Shown here: positions 1 through 10,878 of the stretch, piece by piece | Numbering within the stretch: position 1 is the first letter of the stretch | Layout: each line of letters opens with the position of its first letter | Source: Silene latifolia | Taxonomy: Eukaryota; Streptophyta; Magnoliopsida; Caryophyllales; Caryophyllaceae | Direction: 5' to 3' | Length of the DNA stretch: 64,000 nt | NCBI RefSeq assembly: GCF_048544455.1 | Contig: NC_133537.1 | Location: 150,638,058 to 150,702,057 of the forward strand | Made by a program: the position numbers and the translations under genes | Notes under the pieces: generated by a model | Told to the model about the DNA's origin: nothing | Databases searched by the model: none | What the model saw: only the letters and a program-made list of their open reading frames with translations

Positions 1-820
1 AGCTAGTAATTGGTAGCTGTTGGGAATGTTCCATTGCAATATGGTTATATCTATTTTGAGAAGTTGGTGGAAATGTTGAAAGGAATGAAAAAATGAAAAG
101 AAAAAGTTGTGAAGAAAAAAAGGGTTGAAAAAAGAATATGAAAAAGAAAAAAACGAATTATGAAAAATCATGAGCCAAAAATATTCTATGGTGTGGTTTT
201 CGCTCCCATGTTATATTTGTATCTTATGGGGAGTTGACGATATTATGGTGGTTAGTGAGTTGTGTGCTGCAATTTAGCACTGTTTTGCCTTGATTTATAA
301 TAAGTATGAAGTTGGGAAGTGTTTCTAATTTGGATCTGTTGTTGCTAGCATGGCCGTTAACTCCACATCTCCAAATTCATTATAGCCCCTTCTTACCCAT
401 TACCTCACTTACACAAATGTAAGTCCTCGGCATGTGTCTTGGTCATTGGTTGGTTAGAATGCATATGTACGGTTGTAGAAACTTTATTCATGTTAGACTG
501 CGTGCATGTTCTTATAGGTCGAGTTAGGTGAGTGTCTTACTTCTTTCTATCTCATTCTTATATAGTCACCGTGTGCCTAATTTGTGTGACGAGCGACCCG
601 TGAGAGTCCGATATCTATGAGTCTTGCAAGGTCGACAGTTCAGTAGTTCGAGACATTGATTTAACTCGGTTGCACTTACCTATTGCTACTTTGTTAGTTG
701 TTGCATTAAATTGGTTTGGGTGGATAATTTGTAGCTGACGAGTTGGTCCCGTTCCATTAGTTATCTTAGTTGTATTTATAGTTTGCTTGGGGACAAGCAA
801 TTGTTTGGTTTGGGGAGATT
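1..820 (+). mobile_element. Element C, 3' internal end with polypurine tract
   Basis: This is the 3' non-coding tail of an LTR retrotransposon whose body lies left of the window. No convincing ORF is present. The segment ends in a purine run (GGTTTGGGGAGAT, about 807-819) directly before an LTR start at 821, the usual polypurine-tract position for second-strand priming. The phrase before it, a GGGACAAGC-like motif followed by GGTTTGG, is the same arrangement seen before the 3' LTR of element F at 35740-35761. That supports an Athila/Ogre-style Ty3/gypsy element on the plus strand. Lineage is inferred from this resemblance only. Confidence 0.7.
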
Positions 821-1093
821 TGATGCGTGTATTTTATATAAGGTTTTTACCTCATTTTTACATGTATTTCCGTGTTAATTATGTGGCATCTGGCTACAAA
901 TTCCCCCAAATAGTCTACTTTGGTTTCTCTTATATTAATTGCAGGTACGGACCAGAAAGGAGCAAAATCAAGCCTAAACTTGTCCTAATCGCATGCATTT
1001 TGGAGAACAAGGAATCGGAGCTCGGAATCTGTCACTTAGAGATGCGTGAAGTGGCCTCGGAAGGTGCCTAGGAGTCCACCCATGCTTATATAG

Positions 1094-1289
1094 CTCGATC
1101 GACCAGTCTTGCTACCCATTATGGTCGATCGAATACTTTATCCATCAAGAATCAATCGATCGAGCTCTGCTTTTACTCGATCGAGATAGTTGTTATTTGA
1201 AGTGTTCGATCGAACTCCATCTGCACTAGATCGAAAGGGTTTTCGAGCATTCTCCTCGATCAAGTGGTTTCATTTCACTCGATCGAGAG
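1094..1289. repeat. CTCGATCGAG palindrome array in LTR C
   Basis: About eight copies of a TCGATCGA-centred palindrome or close variants (TCGATCGAC, TCGATCGAGC, AGATCGAAAG, TCGATCAAG) lie about 20-30 bases apart. The array sits in the U3 part of LTR C, upstream of the TATA-like stretch. It occupies the same relative place as the GACGAGCG arrays in A and F and the CTCGCAC arrays in K. Confidence 0.8.
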
Positions 1290-1375
1290 ACTATGTGTTT
1301 TAGGCGGGCCTTGAGCTATTTTCGAGATTTGCTTTTGTAATTTAGAATATAAGGTTATGACGGCAGTCAGATGTC

Positions 1376-1447
1376 GTCTTCTCTCTTCTCTCTTCTCTCT
1401 CCTCGACTCCTCTCTCCCTTTTCCTCGACTCTCTCTACTCCTCTCTT
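1376..1447 (+). repeat. CT-rich microsatellite in LTR C
   Basis: An almost uninterrupted pyrimidine tract of CTCT, TTCTCTCT and CCTCGACTC units spans about 70 bases downstream of the likely transcription start of LTR C. It resembles a pyrimidine-rich 5' leader. Confidence 0.85.
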
Positions 1448-3301
1448 AGAACCATAACTTTGGATTTTACCTCCTTATAACCGGTACTCTTACTCTACTC
1501 TTTACTCCTAATCTATTATTGCATTCTATTGCTTTCCTCTCCTTAATCTCCATTGTTGATTTTAATTTCTCTTTAACCTTTTTATTATGATGAATCACTA
1601 TAGTTTATGTATTATTGTTGTTTGCTCAAGAATCATGCATAGCTAATCTCCCTTGCTAAGACATAGGGGAGCCATGATTTAAAGGAATTATGAATAGGTG
1701 ATTAGGTTTTATTGATTTACGTCTATGTTGTTAATCGTTGCATATAATTGTTCTTGTATGCTTGAATAGACGCAATTAGATAATTAATCACGGTACACCT
1801 TGATCTAGATTGGACGATTGGAAAAGGTAAGACCTGCAGCGAACATTAGGGCTTTCTAGAGAGGGCGAAAACTAAGCTAATAGTGTCTTAGGGTGAATTG
1901 AGACCGGAAGGAGATATTCACTACCCTATAGATCGAATTCGCATTGACCTGAGACCCTAAAATGCGTTTCCTAAGAATCATGGCAAACCGACTGTCTTAG
2001 CTACTTTTTCTCTGCTTGCTTGTTATCAATTCTCTTCTTTATTTCTCTCGCTCTATTTCTCTCCTTTGACCTCATTAGTTTAGAACAATCATTAAAAAAC
2101 CCCCAAGAATTTGTTACCCTGACGGACTTAGTTAAGTTGACATTTCCCCATCTCCCTGTGGAGATCGACCCTACATACCGCTGACTTCTGTTGGTAGTGC
2201 TTAGGTATTTATTTTTGGTACTTGATGGGTGATCTCGTCGGGTCTCCCAATCAAACACATTTATAATTCTCAACAAACAACTAGTTAGCGGTAAGTCGAA
2301 GTCGATCCATGGGACGGTGTGCTTTGGGTTCTAAGTCTATATATCTCAATTTATGCTAGTGTCACAATTGATTTGGGTTTGTAGTTGTGTTCTAGACTAA
2401 TGCAAGCAATAAAGTAAAACAAGCAATAAAAGGAAGGATGTAAACAAATGATTAAAAGTACTAGGATATCATGGGGTCATAGGGGATTCATTTTGTTGAT
2501 CATACAAACATGTTTACAAAGTTACAATCAATTAATATTGTGGAAGAACCGAGTTGGTTTATGTCTTACGGTTCATAGGAAGAGTTGGGTCCCGGAGCCG
2601 AATCGATTAGATTTCACAACACCTACAAGTCGAGTTACTTTCCTCCTATTCAACTTCCATACACGGTCTAACAAGACTCGAGTTGGTTTATGTCTTAAAA
2701 ATCTTGTTGAATAAATAAGAGATGGGCAAAAATGCAAGGATTCATAGGCTTAGCATTTCATCAAACATAACATGTGCATAGGTTGACATCACAACAAGCA
2801 AACAATTTAATTATGAAAACATATTAGATTAAGCATGAATCAATCCCCATGTTGGTTTTCCCTAATTACCCATTAATCCTAGCTAAGAGACTACTCACTC
2901 ATTATCAAGTTTAACATGCTAACAAGATTGTCAATCATATTAACAAGGCAAAACATGATGAACAAGTAAGAAAGATTAACAATAATTAAAACAAGGATTA
3001 AGAGAATTATACCTATGGAGATTCCAAAATAATAATGCAAAGAATAATAGAAGTACTTGATGATTGATGGAAGGTTGTCAATCTCCCAATAAACCCAAAT
3101 GATCTTCTAATTACCCAATAATAAACTTGAATTACTCAATAATAAACTTGAACAATAATTAAGGAAAGATTAATCTGTAATTTTGTAGAAAGATTAAAGG
3201 ATAATCTATTCTAATCTACTCCTAATCTAATCTAAGGAAAGTTGATTTAATCTAAGAAAGCTTGGTTAAGAGAGCATGGTAATATAAGTAGTACAATAGG
3301 G

Positions 3302-3309
3302 TATTTATA
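3302..3309 (-). promoter_or_regulatory. LTR A TATA box (left copy)
   Basis: TATAAATA on the minus strand, downstream of the motif array in the sense of transcription. The identical motif is at 8881-8888 in the other LTR. Confidence 0.6.
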
Positions 3310-3477
3310 GTGAGGATTAGGTTCACAAATTAGGGTTACTAAAGGCTTAAGTGACGATTAAGTCCTTGAGGAATCGCTCCTCTCAAGAAAAGATGCGGGT
3401 TTCCTTCTAGCTAGTCTTTTAAAAATATGCGCATCTCGAATGGAGAAAGAAGAGGACGTGTTGCATTGGAGGACAAT

Positions 3478-3706
3478 CCGAGCGGCCAGGTAGTCGGGAC
3501 GAGCGGTTTGTAGCAGGGGGAGACGAGCGGATCAAGCACGGGACGCTCGGATCTTAAGGCAGTGTTCTTCTTCATTCTTGTCTGCCAAACAATCCGAGCG
3601 TCTTGAAGGGGAGATGCTTATCCTGCAGGAATCCGAGCGGATTTGGTCTCGGGACGCTCGTCCTGCAGCAGACGAGCGGATTGGGTCTCGGGACGCTCGT
3701 CGTGGC
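3478..3706. repeat. GACGAGCGG / CCGAGCGTC motif array, LTR A left copy
   Basis: At least nine copies of an 8-9 base GC-rich motif (GACGAGCGG, CCGAGCGG, GACGCTCG and reverse complements) lie 15-40 bases apart in a GC-poor LTR. On the minus strand the array lies upstream of the TATA box at 3302-3309. Confidence 0.85.
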
Positions 3707-4192
3707 GGACAGTTTCTCTATTTGAGCTCGGGTTGTAAAACGGACGTCATTTTCTCATCCGGACTCCTATTGGAGTGATTAAAAAGCCTAGATCACTTTA
3801 TTTTTCGATGCCGTTTCATCTAGCATACTTTCAGATCCAAAGGAGCAACTCTCGGTTTGGTTTTCGAGCAATATCTTCTTGTAATGTCTTCCTTCTCGTC
3901 ATCCTTACTTTTATGCTTGTGATCCTTCTATATACTCTTTATTCCTACATCCTTGGTCATCATTCTTGCCTCATATTTATACTAGTCCATCCAATATCAT
4001 CAAAAAGATTCTAAATATTAACGGGAGACGAAAATGTCCGCCTAATTGTCTTCTTTCCTACAAAACATACGAAATGTACTAGGAAAGCAAAATAGGAAGC
4101 ATTTGACGGATAAAATGGCTATGGAATGTTATAATAGTATGCAAAATAGGTTCAATTAGGGGACTAAATGTGTGCAAATAATGTTCACATCC

Positions 4193-6285
4193 AAACCGAA
4201 CCTTTACTCGTCCCGAGTAAAGAGGTGACAAAAACTAGACCTTTATTTAAACTAACCTACTAATATAACCGATATGAGACAATTAGCGGGTCTCACTCCG
4301 CCCCTTCAACTCACAACAAGACAACGATGAGGTAGGATGCCTTCTTGTAAGGCAAGGTGAGGCTTGCCAAAATGGTGACACATCCCATCATTAAAGCACA
4401 TAAAATCAAGTAATGGATGCATCTACAAAAGAATAGCCACTTTCCTCATCTAAGTGGCGAAAATTATCTAAAGGGGAAGCAATTCAAGCGTACACACTCC
4501 TTCATAGATGCAATTTCTTCAAACTACTAAGCCTAGGAGGATACGAATAAATCACCTCAAAGTTGTGTCAAGCTAGGGTACCTTTGTCCTCAATCGTTAT
4601 TATGCTTTTGTCAAGAGTAGACTCCCTATGGTGTTAGAAACACTGGAGGATCGCGGAATTCCCCCTCTTGCCTAGACAAGAAGAAAGGTCGTCCCCTCTC
4701 TACCATGCACACAAATGGGTACGATGGATAAAGGGATCGGTAGTAATTGAGTTTCATTTGGGAGTTTGCTTTTGTTGTTTGTTTTTCCCCTCAATTTCTT
4801 GTGGCATATAACATTTGAGAACAATTTCTTTTTGCCATTTCTTTTGATTTTTGGCATTTCAATACTTGACAACTTTCAACTTTTTGCATTTTCTTTTGAA
4901 CATTTTCAAAGTCACCCCAATTTGTAACGAGGGTGTCTTATATTTGAAGTATAGGAGTTTTCATTTTTGTTACTCATCTTTTATTTTGATGCATTTGCAA
5001 ACTTTTTCTTTTGTTTTCATTTCATGAACTCAAATTTTTGAACAATTTTTGTGTGCCCATTCCCTCTGATGACAAAACGTGGTAGAATATGGATGATGGA
5101 TGGTTGCATGGTTTCAAGGGTCACCTTGGAATAAACGGTAGCCAAGGAGTTATCACACCACAAGGTACTCTTGACTAGGCCTTAATCCATGGGTCAAAGG
5201 ATACTAGGATGACACATCCTAGGGTGTTTTACAAGTATTTTAACAAGCAAAGTCTTAAGAAGAAAAAGTATCTACAAGGGCCTTATATACACTTGTCAAG
5301 TTTCCCAAATAGATGCTTTCACAAAATTTTTCCTAAATGCAACTATATGCCATGATGCAACTAACATTTATACAACCTAATGCATATGTTTCTACCAACT
5401 AGTATGCCAAATAATCTAAATGCAATCCTAAATTCACATTGTTTTTACCGCATCAATCAAAATAAAGCCACGTAGTCATTAACATAGAGAGGAAAAAAGA
5501 GATTGGAAAGATCATACCATGCGGTCTTCAATATCCTCATGTCTCGGATGTGGCGTAGTCGATCAATGTGATAGGAGGACAAACAAACACAAGATATACA
5601 AACACAATACATACACAAGACTACACTACAAAGGAAATGAACATGTTTTTGGATTTTTCACTTTTCAAATTTTTATGGTTTTTATGATTTATGGGAGAAA
5701 AAGACATGTTTTTGTATTTTTCAGAAAAAAATTCAATTTTTATGCATTTTTGGAATATAAATTCCCATCCCCCACTTTATTTTGGACATTGTCCTCAATG
5801 TACATGTAGGAGTAGGAATGAAAAAGGAAAACATGTTTTTGGATTTTTGGATTTTATGGAAATTGAAGTGCAAATGCAATGATATGGTATGAATGAATGC
5901 ATGCTCTAACTAAATGCAATTCTATATGACATATATGACAAATGAATGCAACTTAAACTATATTATATGATGCATGATTTCTAGTAAACTATGGTCACCT
6001 ATGATCAAACCTCCCCAAACCGATTTAAAAACTATTTCTAGTGTAGAAAAGAATAGGATTGGTCATTAGTGACTATGCATGAATGCAACTAACTATATGA
6101 GACATGTGAGATATATTACAATGCAAACTATACTAAATGAACTAACTAATGTAAATGAAATATGAAATATAATACAAATGCAAGCTAAATGTATATGTAT
6201 ATAACTAAATACAAGTGTAAATGTAATGCAAAGTCAAAGGAAAGGATATCTTACAAATGGTGGTTTGAGGTAGGACTCCACCAAA
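4193..6285 (-). other. Element A 3' non-coding region with polypurine tract
   Basis: About 2.1 kb without a supported gene. The part next to the LTR (4193-4230, minus strand) reads as a GGTTCGGTTTGG purine run preceded by an ACTCGGGACGAG palindrome. Much of the rest matches the 3' region of element F (33900-35760) in reverse orientation; for example 4672-4872 corresponds to 35097-35230. A CATTGTCCTCAATG palindrome near 5784 recurs at 34205. Conservation between A and F suggests a required cis function or simply common descent. Confidence 0.75.
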
Positions 6286-6888
6286 CTATGTTAAATGGCA
6301 AATTTCTTTATCCATGGAGCTTATTGCTCTTAAAAGTTGGTCAAAAGCTTGTGAATGGTCCTCAATTAAGCATGAATAAGTCTTGAACCATTGCAAAATA
6401 GAGTAGGGCCAATCCATGAGGGACCTCCCTTTGAACTCCTTCCCCTTCTCCTTTGCTTTGTCATGATGGCCTTCCCGACTCTTAAAACTAGCAAACTTGA
6501 GATTCTTGTCATAGAGGGTTTTCCGATTGCTCCTTTTTCTTCCATGGTTGATGATGCAAATGCTTGGACTAGTCAATCCTCCAAGGATAGAAGGCGAACT
6601 TTCATGGCATTGATGATGGGATGTCTTAGGAGTTGGGATGGTGGGTGCCAAATTTCCACATGTAACCTCCTTCTTGGCCTTTTCTTTGAGCTTCTCCACT
6701 ATGTAATTCTTGTATGACGATTTAACTTTCGTGAGAAGGTCCATAATGTTATCTCCAAGTATCATGGGCTCCATAGTGGGTTTGAAAAGACTCTCATGAA
6801 GGCATTCCTCCTCTTCATCGAACCAATCTTCAAACTTCTCAAGGATGGGTTCCTCAATCAAGTTGGATCTAACAACTCCATTTATCAT
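6286..6888 (-). CDS. Element A ORF, C-terminal half (unknown function)
   Basis: A 200-codon open frame, one frame off the upstream ORF and overlapping it by 20 bases, so the two are probably halves of one reading frame broken by a small indel. The start is acidic with a repeated EE-rich pattern (LEKFEDWFDEEEECLHESLF), followed by a lysine-rich stretch around residues 60-75. The last 25 residues (SQAFDQLLRAISSM) resemble the C-terminus of the gag-protease ORF of F (EQAFDYFFNVLSNI). That suggests this is a remnant of the gag-protease tail fused to new sequence. No catalytic motif is visible. Confidence 0.5.
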   Translation of the reverse strand: MINGVVRSNLIEEPILEKFEDWFDEEEECLHESLFKPTMEPMILGDNIMDLLTKVKSSYKNYIVEKLKEKAKKEVTCGNLAPTIPTPKTSHHQCHESSPSILGGLTSPSICIINHGRKRSNRKTLYDKNLKFASFKSREGHHDKAKEKGKEFKGRSLMDWPYSILQWFKTYSCLIEDHSQAFDQLLRAISSMDKEICHLT

Positions 6889-7702
6889 TTGAGCCTATCT
6901 TTCCCTCATCATCTTCTTCCATAGATATGTCATCATCTCTTTCTCCATATAAATCATAAATAGGGGCTTTACTTATCCTCAATAATTCTTCCTCCAACAC
7001 CTCAATGTCCACATCAAATGACACACCCTCATACTCACAAAGTCTAAGAGTACTTGGCTTACTCAACTTCATATCTTCTTCATCAAATACCACACTTTCA
7101 TACTCACAAGAGCTCAAAGAGATTGGCTCTTCCCACTTCTCATCTTCCACATCAAAGGGTACTCCTTCAAACTCACATTCATGGTCAATGCTCAAGGATT
7201 GGTGGGGAGCGGTTGGTTGAGTGGTTTCTCGGGTTGCCTCCATTTGGGCAATACGAATTGCCAACTCCTCACCATGGGTAATAATGCTTTGAAGAACATT
7301 GTCGCTATTTTGGCTCTCCTCTAGCACTTGTTTGAAGAAATTTTGTTGATCCCCCATCATTTGGAGATTCACATTTTGAATGGATTCATTTTCTTGTTGT
7401 GGATGGGTGTGAAAGTGGTTGTATTGTTGCAATTGAAAGTCATTATGAAGTGGGTATTGAGTGGGTGGTTGTTGTGGATAATGGATGTGGTGGTTTTGGT
7501 GGGAAAAATTGGGGTAGTAGTTAGAATTTTCATTGTACGAATACCAAGGTAGGTTTGTGTTGACTTGCTTCTCAAACTCCCCATACCCATAGTCATACTC
7601 AAAAGATCCACCACATACTCCATATGTCAAGTCTTGAGCCATCATAGCTAAGACAAGGAAACAACTACAAGCATGGAAACTACACAAAAACGGTAAGAAC
7701 AA
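6869..7702 (-). CDS. Element A ORF, N-terminal half: acidic repeat protein
   Basis: A 277-codon frame just inside the primer site; the likely start is one of the paired Met codons at residues 20-21 (about 7640-7645), since the preceding hydrophobic stretch reads as leader. Residues about 35-115 are rich in Asn, Gln, His, Tyr and Pro. Residues about 175-240 hold three spaced copies of an acidic unit built on C-E-(F/Y)-E-(G/S)-V-x-F-D-(V/E)-(E/D). It lies where gag sits in F and B but has no gag domain or CCHC knuckle. I do not recognise the protein. It could be an accessory protein or a highly reworked gag. Confidence 0.6.
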   Translation of the reverse strand: MFLPFLCSFHACSCFLVLAMMAQDLTYGVCGGSFEYDYGYGEFEKQVNTNLPWYSYNENSNYYPNFSHQNHHIHYPQQPPTQYPLHNDFQLQQYNHFHTHPQQENESIQNVNLQMMGDQQNFFKQVLEESQNSDNVLQSIITHGEELAIRIAQMEATRETTQPTAPHQSLSIDHECEFEGVPFDVEDEKWEEPISLSSCEYESVVFDEEDMKLSKPSTLRLCEYEGVSFDVDIEVLEEELLRISKAPIYDLYGERDDDISMEEDDEGKIGSNDKWSC

Positions 7703-7780
7703 TCCTTGAGGAACAAGTTCCTCAAGGTGAAAGCACGATTAAAATAGACAAACAAGTAAGAACTTAATCACATAGCACCA

Positions 7781-7798
7781 TCCCCGGCAACGGCGCCA
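7781..7798 (-). promoter_or_regulatory. Element A primer-binding site (tRNA-Asp type)
   Basis: The minus strand reads TGGCGCCGTTGCCGGGGA, complementary to the 3' end of plant tRNA-Asp, three bases inside the 5' LTR. The same motif is at 10762-10779 in B and, with one change, at 19159-19176 in F. Confidence 0.92.
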
Positions 7799-8880
7799 TT
7801 TTGATGGGTGATGTCGTCGGGTCTCCCAATCAAACACATTTATTATTCTCAACAAACAACTAGTTAGCGGTAAGTCGAGGTCGATCCATGGAACGGTGTG
7901 TTTTGGGTTCTATGTCTATCTATCTCAATTTATGCTAGTGTCACAATTGATTTGGGTTTGTAGTTGTGTTTAAGACTAATGCAAGCAATAAAGTAAAACA
8001 AGCAATAAAAGGAAGGATGTAAATAAATGATTAAAAGTACTAGGATATCATGGGGTTATAGGGGATTCATGGTGTTGATCATACAAACATGTTTACAAAG
8101 TTGCAAGCAATTAATGTTGTGGAAGAACCGAGTTGGTTTATGTCTTATGGTTCATAGGAAGAGTTGGGTCCCGGAGCCGAATCGATTAGATTGTATAACA
8201 CCTACAAGTCGACTTACTTTCCTCCTACTCAACTTCTATGCATGGTCTAACAAGACTCGAGTTGGGTTATATCTTACAAATCTTGTTGAATAAATAAGAG
8301 ATGAGTAAAAATGCAAGGATTCATAGACTTAGCATTTCATCAAACATAACATGTGCATAGGTTGACATCACAACAAGCAATCAATTTAATTATGTAAATA
8401 TATTAGATTAAGCATGAATCAATCCCCAGGTTGGTTTCCCCTAATTACCCATTAATCCTAGATAAGAGACTACTCACTCATTATCAAGTTTAACATGCTA
8501 ACAAGATTGTCAATCATATTAACAAGGCAAAACATGATGAACAAGTAAGAAAGATTAACAATAATTAAAATAAGGATTTAGAGAATTATACCTATGGAGA
8601 TTCCAAAATAATAATGCAAAGAATAATAGAAGTACTTGATGATTGATGGAAGGTTTTCAATCTCCCAATAAACCCAAATGATCTTCTAATTACCCATTAA
8701 TAAACTTGAATTACTCAATAAAAAACTTGAACAATAATTAAGGAAAGATTAATGTATAATTTTGTAGAAAGATTAAAGGATAATCTATTCTAATCTACTC
8801 CTAATCTAATCAAAGGAAAGTTGATTTAATCTAAGAAAGCTTGGTTAAGAGAGCATGGTAATCTAAGTAGTACAATAGGG

Positions 8881-8888
8881 TATTTATA
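8881..8888 (-). promoter_or_regulatory. LTR A TATA box (right copy)
   Basis: TATAAATA on the minus strand, about 170 bases downstream of the motif array in the sense of transcription. As the 5' LTR copy this is the one expected to drive the element. Confidence 0.6.
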
Positions 8889-9057
8889 GTGAGGATTAGG
8901 TGCACAAATAAATGAGGGTTACTAAGGGCTTAAATGACGATTAAGTCCTTGAGAAATCGCTCCTCTCAAGAAAAGATGCGGGTTTCCTTCTAGCTAGTCT
9001 TTCAAAAATATGCGCATCTCGAATGGAGAAAGAAGAGGACGTGTTGCAGTGGAGGAC

Positions 9058-9289
9058 AATCCGAGCGGCCAGGTAGTCGGGACGAGCGGACTGTAGCAGG
9101 GGGAGACGAGCGGATCAAGCACGGGACGCTCGGATCTTAAGGCAGTGTTCTTCTTCATTCTTGTCTGCCAAACAATCCGAGCGTCTTGAAGGGGAGACGC
9201 TCGTCCTGCAGGAATCCGAGCGTATTTGGTCTCGGGACGCTCCTCCTGCAGCAGACGAGCGGATTGGGTCTCGGGACGCTCGTCCTGGC
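9058..9289. repeat. GACGAGCGG / CCGAGCGTC motif array, LTR A right copy
   Basis: Second LTR copy of the array at 3478-3706, with the same motif order and a few point changes that do not disturb spacing. Confidence 0.85.
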
Positions 9290-9780
9290 GGACAGTTTCT
9301 CTATTTGAGCTCGGATTGTAAAACGAACGTCATTTTCTCATCCGGACTCCTATTGGAGTGATTAAAAAGCCTATATCACTTGATTTTTCGACGCCGTTTC
9401 ATCTAGAATACTTTCAGATCCTAAGGAGCAACTCTACATTTGGGTTTCAAGCAATTTCTTCTTGCAATGTCTTCCTTCTCGTCATCCTTGGTTTTAAGTC
9501 TATGATCCTTCTATATACTATTTATTACTACATCCTTGGTCATCATTCTTGCCTCCTCTTCATACTAGTCCATCCAATATCTTTATAAAGCTTCTAAATA
9601 TGCACGGGAGATGGGAATTTCCGCCTAATTGTCTTCTTTCCTACAAAACATACGAAATGTACTAGGAAAGCAAAATAGGAAACATTTGACGGATAAAATG
9701 GCTATGGAATGTTATAATAGTATGAAAAATAGGTTCAATTAGGGGACTAAATGTTTGAAAATAATGTTCACATCAGTACT

Positions 9781-9794
9781 AAACGACTGTATCA
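9781..9794 (+). repeat. Element C 3' LTR, terminal 14 bases
   Basis: After the second GTACT of element A the sequence AAACGACTGTATCA completes LTR C with a CA end. The five bases that follow (CTTAT, 9795-9799) would be C's right-hand TSD; the left copy is outside the window. The boundary is inferred from LTR form and from the switch to B-family LTR sequence. Confidence 0.6.
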
Positions 9795-10757
9795 CTTATT
9801 AATATTAATCAAGTTGTAATCACACAGTTCAATCTTAATCTTTCCTTAATCATTCAAGTGTTCTTAGATTTAGTTGGGTAATTTGAAGACTATTTGGGTT
9901 TATTGAAGAATTGACAACTCTTCATCATTCATCAAGTTTTCTTCTATTATTCTTTGCTTATTATTTGGATCATCTTAAGTTGGTACAATTCCTTTTATCC
10001 CTTAATTATTGTTTATTGCTTTACTCATCCACCATGTTTAACCTTGTTAATATGATTAACACCCCTTTTAGCATGTTTACCATGACCATGAGTGAGTAGT
10101 CTCCTAGCTAGGGTTAATGGGGGGATTAGGGGAATTAATCATGGGGTAGATCTTAACTTAATAAGTTCATATGATTACTTGCTTGTTGTAGTTTCAACTT
10201 ATGCACAGGTTGTGCTTGATGAAATGCTTGATTGACAACCTAGCATGAATCTCTTATCCATTCAACAAGGCTTGTAAGACATAACCCAACTCAAGGCTTG
10301 TTAGACCATGCATATAGTTGAATAGGAAGAAATTAAGTCGACTTGTATGTGTTGTAAAGTCTTGACCGACTCGTCTCCAAGACCCGAACCTTCCTAGGAG
10401 TTGTAGATATAAACTAACTCGATTCCACTACAATAATAATTTGCTTGCATCTATGAAACTTGCTTATGAGATCTCACCATGATTCCCTTATGAACCCATG
10501 CCACCCTAGTGCCTTAATCAATTGTGACACCCTAAGACATAACTCTCACCATTATTGTTAAGTAGTTTACATTGCAAACCTCAAACTCAATCCAAATTGT
10601 GACACCCTAAGACATAACTCTCTACAACCGATAAATCCATACAATACTCGTCCCTTGGGATCCGACCTTTACTTGCCACTCTACTAAGAGTAGTTAGTTT
10701 AGATTATAAATATTGTTTTGATTGGTAAGCATAGACGACAAAGTTTAGACCGAATCA
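9795..10757 (+). repeat. Element B 5' LTR, 3' part
   Basis: This matches the R-U5 half of LTR F (about 18100-19154): GGGTAATTTGAAGACTATTT, the GTGAGTAGT..CTAGGGTTAA block, the GACCCGAACCTTCCTAGG block and the GGGATCCGACCTTTACTTGC block occur in order. It ends CGAATCA, then AAAA, then the primer site. The 5' half, with promoter and motif array, was displaced beyond the left end of the window by insertion of C. Confidence 0.85.
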
Positions 10758-10761
10758 AAAA

Positions 10762-10779
10762 TGGCGCCGTTGCCGGGGA
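10762..10779 (+). promoter_or_regulatory. Element B primer-binding site (tRNA-Asp type)
   Basis: TGGCGCCGTTGCCGGGGA, four A residues after the LTR end CGAATCA, is complementary to the tRNA-Asp 3' end. Confidence 0.92.
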
Positions 10780-10878
10780 CGGTGTTCAATTGAATTGTTA
10801 TCATTTGTTGTTTTTAGTTGTGTCTTTCTTAACCTTGGGGAAGTCAAACTCCTCAAGGTAGTTTTAATTGTTTTCTAG

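Larger units (their letters stand above)
821..2222 (+). repeat. Element C 3' LTR, main part (split by element A)
   Basis: The LTR starts TGATGCGTG immediately after the polypurine tract and runs to 2222, where element A is inserted. It resumes at 9781 for 14 bases and ends in GTATCA. The order of parts matches other Athila/Ogre-like LTRs: a palindrome array (1094-1289), a weak TATA-like stretch near 1348, a CT-rich tract (1376-1447), and a GATCGACCCTAC motif near the 3' end, which in F and B reads GATCCGACCTTTAC. The 5' LTR of C lies outside the window, so LTR-LTR identity cannot be judged. Confidence 0.75.
2223..4192 (-). repeat. Element A 3' LTR (left copy)
   Basis: This copy aligns base for base with 7802-9775 over almost all its length. 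Read on the minus strand it should begin TGATGTGAAC, but the first base is changed (GGATGTGAAC). It ends in CATCA at 2223. It holds a minus-strand TATAAATA at 3302-3309 and the GACGAGCG array at 3478-3706. Short open frames inside it (for example 2448-2714) recur in the other LTR only because the LTRs are copies. Confidence 0.93.
2223..9775 (-). mobile_element. Element A, complete non-autonomous LTR retrotransposon
   Basis: A 7.55 kb element in minus orientation. It has two LTRs of about 1.97 kb in direct repeat, a tRNA-Asp-type primer site inside the right LTR, and a polypurine region inside the left LTR. The 5-bp TSD GTACT is found at 2218-2222 and 9776-9780. It lies in the 3' LTR of element C. 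The LTRs and the 3' non-coding region are related to those of F and B. No gag zinc knuckle, protease, reverse transcriptase or integrase can be seen. The only coding content is an acidic ORF in two frames (7702 down to 6286). It probably depends on proteins from a related autonomous element, which is an inference. Confidence 0.93.
7802..9775 (-). repeat. Element A 5' LTR (right copy)
   Basis: A 1974-bp LTR bounded by TG and CA on the minus strand. The TSD GTACT follows at 9776-9780. It drives transcription of element A on the minus strand, with TATAAATA at 8881-8888 and the motif array at 9058-9289 upstream of it. It differs from the left copy by scattered substitutions and a few short indels. 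Confidence 0.93.

Noticed and set aside
787-1071. 94-codon ORF across the start of LTR C
   Set aside because: It crosses the polypurine tract and LTR boundary and has no domain; chance frame.
2448-2714. 88-codon ORF in LTR A (also at 8027-8293) and related frames at 18662-18910 and 37016-37264
   Set aside because: They are shared between LTRs by descent, lie in the R-U5 region, and the products match nothing recognisable.
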